Assembly (NCBI GenBank): GCA_963759095.1
Contig: CAVWYF010000004.1
Location: 1-64,000, forward strand
Reading direction: 5' to 3'
From: Anderseniella sp963759095
Lineage (GTDB): Bacteria; Pseudomonadota; Alphaproteobacteria; Rhizobiales; Aestuariivirgaceae
Length of the DNA: 64,000 bases
Made by a program: the position numbers and the translations under genes. The stretch's first letter is position 1. Each line of letters opens with the position of its first letter. Under the pieces are notes generated by a model that worked only from the letters and a program-made list of their open reading frames with translations, was not told the origin of the DNA and did not search any database. Of this stretch, positions 59,963-64,000 are shown piece after piece.

Positions 59963-60823
59963 ATGCAGACTAACACAGCAGGATGGGGCAGCGGACTGCT
60001 CGGCGTGATTATTTTCAGCGCGTCCCTGCCGGCAACCCGCGTCGCGGTCGGCGACTTCTCGCCGCTGTTCCTGACCTCCATCAGGGCAGTGATCGCCGCC
60101 CTGCTTGGCGCTGCCCTGCTGCTGCTGCTGCGGCAATCGCGGCCAAAGCGAAAACATCTCGGCTCCCTGATGATCGTGGCACTCGGCGTCGTCGTCGGCT
60201 TCCCGTTGATGACCGCGCTGGCGCTGCAGCACATCACCTCTGCCCGGTCGATTGTTTTCATTGGGCTGCTGCCACTTGTAACCGCTATCTTCGGTGTGGT
60301 GCGCGGTGGCGAGCGCCCTCGCCCGGTATTCTGGCTGTTTTCAATTGCCGGCAGCATTCTGGTGGCCGGTTTTGCTCTGACACAAGACGGCAGCGCATCG
60401 ATGACAGGTGATCTGTTGATGGTGGCCGCCATCCTGCTGTGCGGCCTGGGCTACGCCGAAGGCGCAACCTTGTCCCGCAGCCTCGGCGGTTGGCAAGTCA
60501 TCTCCTGGGCGCTGGTGCTTGCCCTTCCCGTCATGACAGCGGCCGCGCTGACAGTCCGGCCTGACACCTTGTACGGGATCAGCCTGCCCGGCTGGGTCAG
60601 CCTCGGCTATGTCTCGGTTTTCTCCATGCTGATCGGCTTCGTATTCTGGTATCGCGGGCTGGCACTCGGCGGCATTGCCGGCGTCGGGCAATTGCAGTTG
60701 CTGCAACCCTTCTTCGGCCTGCTGCTGGCCGGGCTTTTGCTGCGCGAACCGGTGGCCTGGACGATGATTGCCGTAACCGCACTGGTCGCGGCCTGCGTGG
60801 CAGGAGCCAAGCGGTTTGCGTGA
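59963..60823 (+). CDS. EamA/DMT-family transporter
   Basis: 286 residues with ten hydrophobic helices in two repeated EamA halves (first: GLLGVIIFSASLPATRVAVGDFSPLFLTSIRAVIAALLG; second: LLMVAAILLCGLGYAEGATLSRSLGGWQVISW). The family exports or imports metabolites such as amino acids or nucleotides. AAAAGGGA precedes ATG 59963 and a TTG six codons upstream is discounted. The divergent MocR regulator is the likely controller, which suggests an amino compound or PLP-linked substrate. Confidence 0.88.
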   Translation: MQTNTAGWGSGLLGVIIFSASLPATRVAVGDFSPLFLTSIRAVIAALLGAALLLLLRQSRPKRKHLGSLMIVALGVVVGFPLMTALALQHITSARSIVFIGLLPLVTAIFGVVRGGERPRPVFWLFSIAGSILVAGFALTQDGSASMTGDLLMVAAILLCGLGYAEGATLSRSLGGWQVISWALVLALPVMTAAALTVRPDTLYGISLPGWVSLGYVSVFSMLIGFVFWYRGLALGGIAGVGQLQLLQPFFGLLLAGLLLREPVAWTMIAVTALVAACVAGAKRFA

Positions 60824-61195
60824 CCGGAGCAAGAGAGCCTGTTCTCAAACGCGAAGTAAATTGATTAGCACAAAGCAATGCTCTCAAAATGGTCGCGCAG
60901 CACCGACATGCGGCCACGACTTTTCCGCCAAGTGCCAACAACTGATATTGTAAAACGGCAGAAATGGTCAGGTTATGGAGTGGTCGTCCAGCCCATGTTT
61001 AACACATGCGACAAGTGAATTTTGGGTTGGAGTTATACCTTTTAGCTTGAACAAAAAGGATTGTTTTATAATTTGGATGAGCATTGCTGGACACCTCGCA
61101 TCAGATTTAGACTTCGGTCCAATTGATGGTCATGGCGCAACAACACGCGGCAACGTCTGTCCGAAAAGCGCTTGAGCAGCCGGGTTTTGCGAATG
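60824..61195. other. Intergenic region between convergent genes
   Basis: About 370 bases without a supported ORF. It includes a lower-GC stretch (60985-61100). No repeat or terminator of clear strength was identified. Confidence 0.4.
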
Positions 61196-61874
61196 TCAGT
61201 TGCCCATCAGTATGACGGCAAGCGGTATCGGCAGGACAGCCAGTGACACGGTGATCAGAAAGCGTGGAAATGTAAACAGGCCGCTGATTTCCGGCCAGTA
61301 GCGCGATACCACCGCCACCGCCAATGATGGCATTGCCCGGCAGGTTCAATGCCAGAGCGACCGCGATATAACGATGTTTCAAAAGGGTTGGAATGATCCG
61401 TTTCGGTGCATGTGCGATCAGAATTTCCAGACGTTGTTTGGCGTTCAAAGGTTCAAGGCGCCGGACAAGACCCTCGGCACGGTGCTGGCCGAGTGATTGG
61501 AAAAGTGACGCGATCACGCGAACAGGCACCAACCGGCCGATCACATAGGAAATCATTAGGGCCACTACTGTGGCGGCATAAATCACCGTGGCAACTTGTT
61601 GGCCGAACGCCGCAAGCAAACCCAGACTGATCTCCATACCGGGCACGAATGGAATTGCCATCAGCGCGGTATAAAGGCCAATGCCCGCCATAAACACATG
61701 GCGAGCGTGCGATTTGACTCCGGAGCTGAGTTCTTCGCCGACAAAGCTGACCAACCATTCACTTCCCCAGTAACCGCCCGCCAGCAAGCCGCCATAGATC
61801 AACAACAAGATGACAATACGAAACCAGCGTCGTTTACTTTTGGGGGTATTTTCCTGAATTCGGTGGAGCGTCAT
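61196..61874 (-). pseudogene. VTT/DedA-like membrane protein, frameshifted as read
   Basis: The protein starts MTLHRIQENTPKSKRRWFRIVILLLIYGGLLAG, then has the VTT-like core ALMAIPFVPGMEISLGLLAAFGQQVATVIYAATVVALMISYVIGRLVP. After GGGGGIALLAG the listed frame goes astray, but ISGLFTFPRFLITVSLAVLPIPLAVILMGN continues in the other frame to a TGA at 61196. The break is at an AAA run (61290-61292 on the plus strand as TTT); two would restore the frame. The 679-base length (3n+1) agrees. The family (SNARE-associated/TVP38) may scramble or transport lipids. Start ATG 61874 preferred over an upstream frame. Confidence 0.75.
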
Positions 61875-62057
61875 GGTAGGAAGATCATATAGCACGCAGG
61901 CTTTCTGCCTAAGTGCTTTGACCTCCGAAAAGTTGCAGTTGTGTCCCAATCGAAGTTCGCTTTGGGTCAAATGCAGAAATCACTGGCAATCGTCGTCATA
62001 TTGCCAAACACGGATCTCTGTCATCAAATCCCATGACCCGCCTGACACAATCCCAAC

Positions 62058-64000
62058 CTATCCGGCCGCATTCGCCCGCCTGACATCCGGCGGTGTCGCC
62101 TCATCCACCAGCGCAGCAGTCACCTCGTCCAGCGTCATCGACGTCTGGTCGCGCGAGCCGAGCCGGCGGACGTTGACCGTACCTTCCTCGGCTTCCCGGT
62201 TACCGCACACCAGGATCACCGGCACCTTGGCAAGCGAATGCTCGCGCACCTTGTAATTGATCTTCTCGTTGCGGAAATCGGTGCTGACCTGCAGCCCGGC
62301 CTTTTTGAGTTTTGCGGCAACCTGCTCGCCGTAGGCATCGGCATCCTGGGTAATGGTGGCAACCACCACCTGCACCGGGGCAAACCACAATGGCATGTGA
62401 CCGGCATAGTTCTCGATCAAAATGCCGAGAAACCGTTCCATGGACCCGCAAATGGCGCGATGGATCATCACCGGCTGCTTCTTCTCCGAATCCCGGTCGA
62501 TGTAAAACGCGCCGAAGCGTTCCGGCAGGGTGAAATCAACTGAGTTGCGCCACACTGCCAGTCGCGGCCAATGGCATCGCGCAGCACATATTCAAACTTG
62601 GGCCCGTAAAAGGCCCCCTCGCCCGGATTGATTTCGGTTGTGATCTTGCCTTTGGATTTCAGTCTTGATTTGCTCAAGCACCTTGCCCATGACCTGTTCG
62701 GCATGATCCGAGTCCTCATCGGATCCGATACGTTTTTCCGGTCTCGTCGACAGTTTCACCGTGATCTCGTCAAAGCCGAAATCCGCATAGGTCGACATCA
62801 AGTCATTGATCCGCATGCATTCGGTACGCGTATCCCTGTCTTTCGCTGGAAAACACATGCCGGTGATCTGGCAAAGCCGCGCACCCGCATCAGCCATGCA
62901 GCGGCGCTGCGCGCTGCTTCATAGGGGTTGCCAAGTTCCGGAGTATTCCAAGGCAGTTCCGGCAGAAGACTTGCAGACCATGCTTGAAAATTTGCACATG
63001 ACCCGGGCAATTCATTGGTTTTATTGCAAACACCCGGTCGTCTTCCGTCTCGGTGACGAACATGTGTTCCTTGTACCAGCCCCAGTGGCCCGACGTTTCC
63101 CACAGCGCCTTGTCGAGCACTTGAGGTGCGTTCACCTCTTCGTAGCTCGCGGTCTATCCGGCGACGCATGTAGGTGAGCAGCGTCTGGAACATGCGCCAA
63201 CCCTTGGCGTGCCAGAATACCACGCCCGGGCCCTCTTCCTGGAAATGGAAAAGGTTCATTTCGCGGCCCAGGCGGCGGTGGTCGCGCTTTTCAGCCTCCT
63301 CCAGCATCATCAGATAATTGTCGAGAGTCAGCCTGGGTTGCCCACGCGGTGCCGTAGATGCGCGTCAGCATTTCGTTGTCGCTGTCACCGCGCCAATAGG
63401 CACCGGCCACTTTCATCAGCTTGAAGGCCGAGCCGATCTGGCCCGTGGACGCCATGTGCGGCCCGCGGCACAAGGTCAAACCAGTCGCCCTGATAGTAGA
63501 TTTTCAGGTCCTGCTCGTCTGGGATCGCGTCTACCAGTTCGACCTTGTAGGCCTCGCCCATGTCCTCGAATAGCGCTTGGCCTTGTCGCGGGTCCAGACT
63601 TCGTTGGTGAAGGGCTTGTTGCGCTGATGATTTCGCGCATCTTCTTTTCGATCATCGGCAGGTCTTCCGGCGTGAACGGTGATTCGCGTTTGAAATCGTA
63701 GTAGAAGCCGTTCTCGATCACCGGCCCGATGGTCACCTGCGTGCCCGGCCACAATTCCTGGACGGCTTCCGCCATCACATGCGCGCATCGTGGCGGATCA
63801 GTTCCAGCGCATCGCGGATCTTCACGCGTCACGATTCTGATCTCGGCACGGGGTCGAATCGGGTCGGAAATGTCGCAAAGCTCGCCGTCCAGCACGATGG
63901 CCACGGCTTTCTTTGCGAGCGACTTGGATATCGATTCGGCGATGTCGCGCCCGGTCGTGCCGGCGTCGAACTGGTGTACGGAACCATCGGGAAATGTAAG
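62058..64000 (-). pseudogene. thrS: Threonyl-tRNA synthetase, nearly complete but repeatedly frameshifted; start beyond the window
   Basis: ThrRS charges tRNA-Thr. Read from the right edge on the minus strand: TGS-like LTFPDGSVHQFD, then AHVMAEAVQELWPGTQVTIGPVIENGFYYDF (editing domain), NKPFTNEVWTRDKAKR, GPHMASTGQIG, ATQADSRQL, MNLFHFQEEGPGVVFWHAKGWRMFQTLLTYMRRR, PQVLDKALWETSGHWGWYKEHMF, KPMNCPGHVQIFKHG (zinc Cys), LMRVRGF, STYADFGFDEITVKLSTRPEKRIGSDE, NPGEGAFYGPKFEYVLRDAIGRDWQCG, then DFTLPERFGAFYID and the intact anticodon domain to TAG 62058. At least eight frame changes occur in about 1.9 kb. Only the extreme N-terminus is outside the window. Confidence 0.88.

Noticed and set aside
1..64000. 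Transfer or ribosomal RNA genes
   Set aside because: No cloverleaf-like or rRNA-like sequence was recognised by reading; a covariance scan (for example with tRNAscan-SE and Infernal) would be needed to exclude them fully.

Overview
This 64 kb window looks like the chromosome of an alphaproteobacterium, most likely a Hyphomicrobiales (Rhizobiales) relative. The evidence is gene order and gene content: rpoZ, rel, pyrE, DUF2062, acpS, lepB, rnc and era lie together; smpB, dapA and a soluble lytic transglycosylase lie together; there is a NuoE-tail-like helix-hairpin-helix protein, a DUF2336 protein, an ActR/RegA-type regulator, bdhA next to a patatin, and TTAA-N7-TTAA boxes of the CtrA type. No rRNA, tRNA, CRISPR array, prophage or transposase gene was seen.

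Layout. 1-6.7 kb (minus): a growth-control and processing block ending in era, which runs off the left edge. 6.8-16 kb: an MFS exporter, a small folK operon, a NYN protein, a possible thiazoline hydrolase, a shortened LysR regulator, RidA, an outer-membrane barrel, a class V aminotransferase, smpB and dapA. 16-23 kb is envelope biology: lytic transglycosylase, HhH membrane protein, a 41-residue membrane peptide coupled to an Ig-repeat OmpA protein, and a strongly terminated porin. 23-30 kb: two tandem TPR-sulfotransferases (the first broken), hydroxypyruvate isomerase, a glycosyltransferase and an orphan CobD-like protein. 30-45 kb: nadK, DUF2336, MFS, a pseudo-receiver under a CtrA box, a MaoC/CitE/enolase-superfamily operon, an acyltransferase-hydrolase pair, a DUF393 protein, an FeS-type photolyase, ActR and MscS. 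45-64 kb: flavin reductase, bdhA-patatin, HAD, nitroreductase, a higBA toxin-antitoxin pair, a CtrA-box secreted protein, GFA, pirin, a Kef-type antiporter, tpm with a divergent MerR regulator, RidA, a BNR-repeat protein, a MocR regulator with a divergent DMT exporter, a VTT membrane protein and thrS.

Three families of small non-coding repeats stand out. One is a composite palindromic element (five full or partial copies) whose TAG-containing ends supply stop codons to neighbouring genes. The second is a 301-bp MITE-like element with 29-bp terminal inverted repeats. The third is a 270-bp fold-back element that can form a three-armed structure.

Many core genes are disrupted as read: era (in-frame TAG), rnc, lepB, a glycosyltransferase, the first sulfotransferase, a BNR protein, a VTT protein and, very heavily, thrS. 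Most single lesions fit one surplus base, some in short homopolymers, and conserved motifs continue in the next frame. Base-call or assembly error is therefore the simplest explanation, and these genes should be verified before being called dead.
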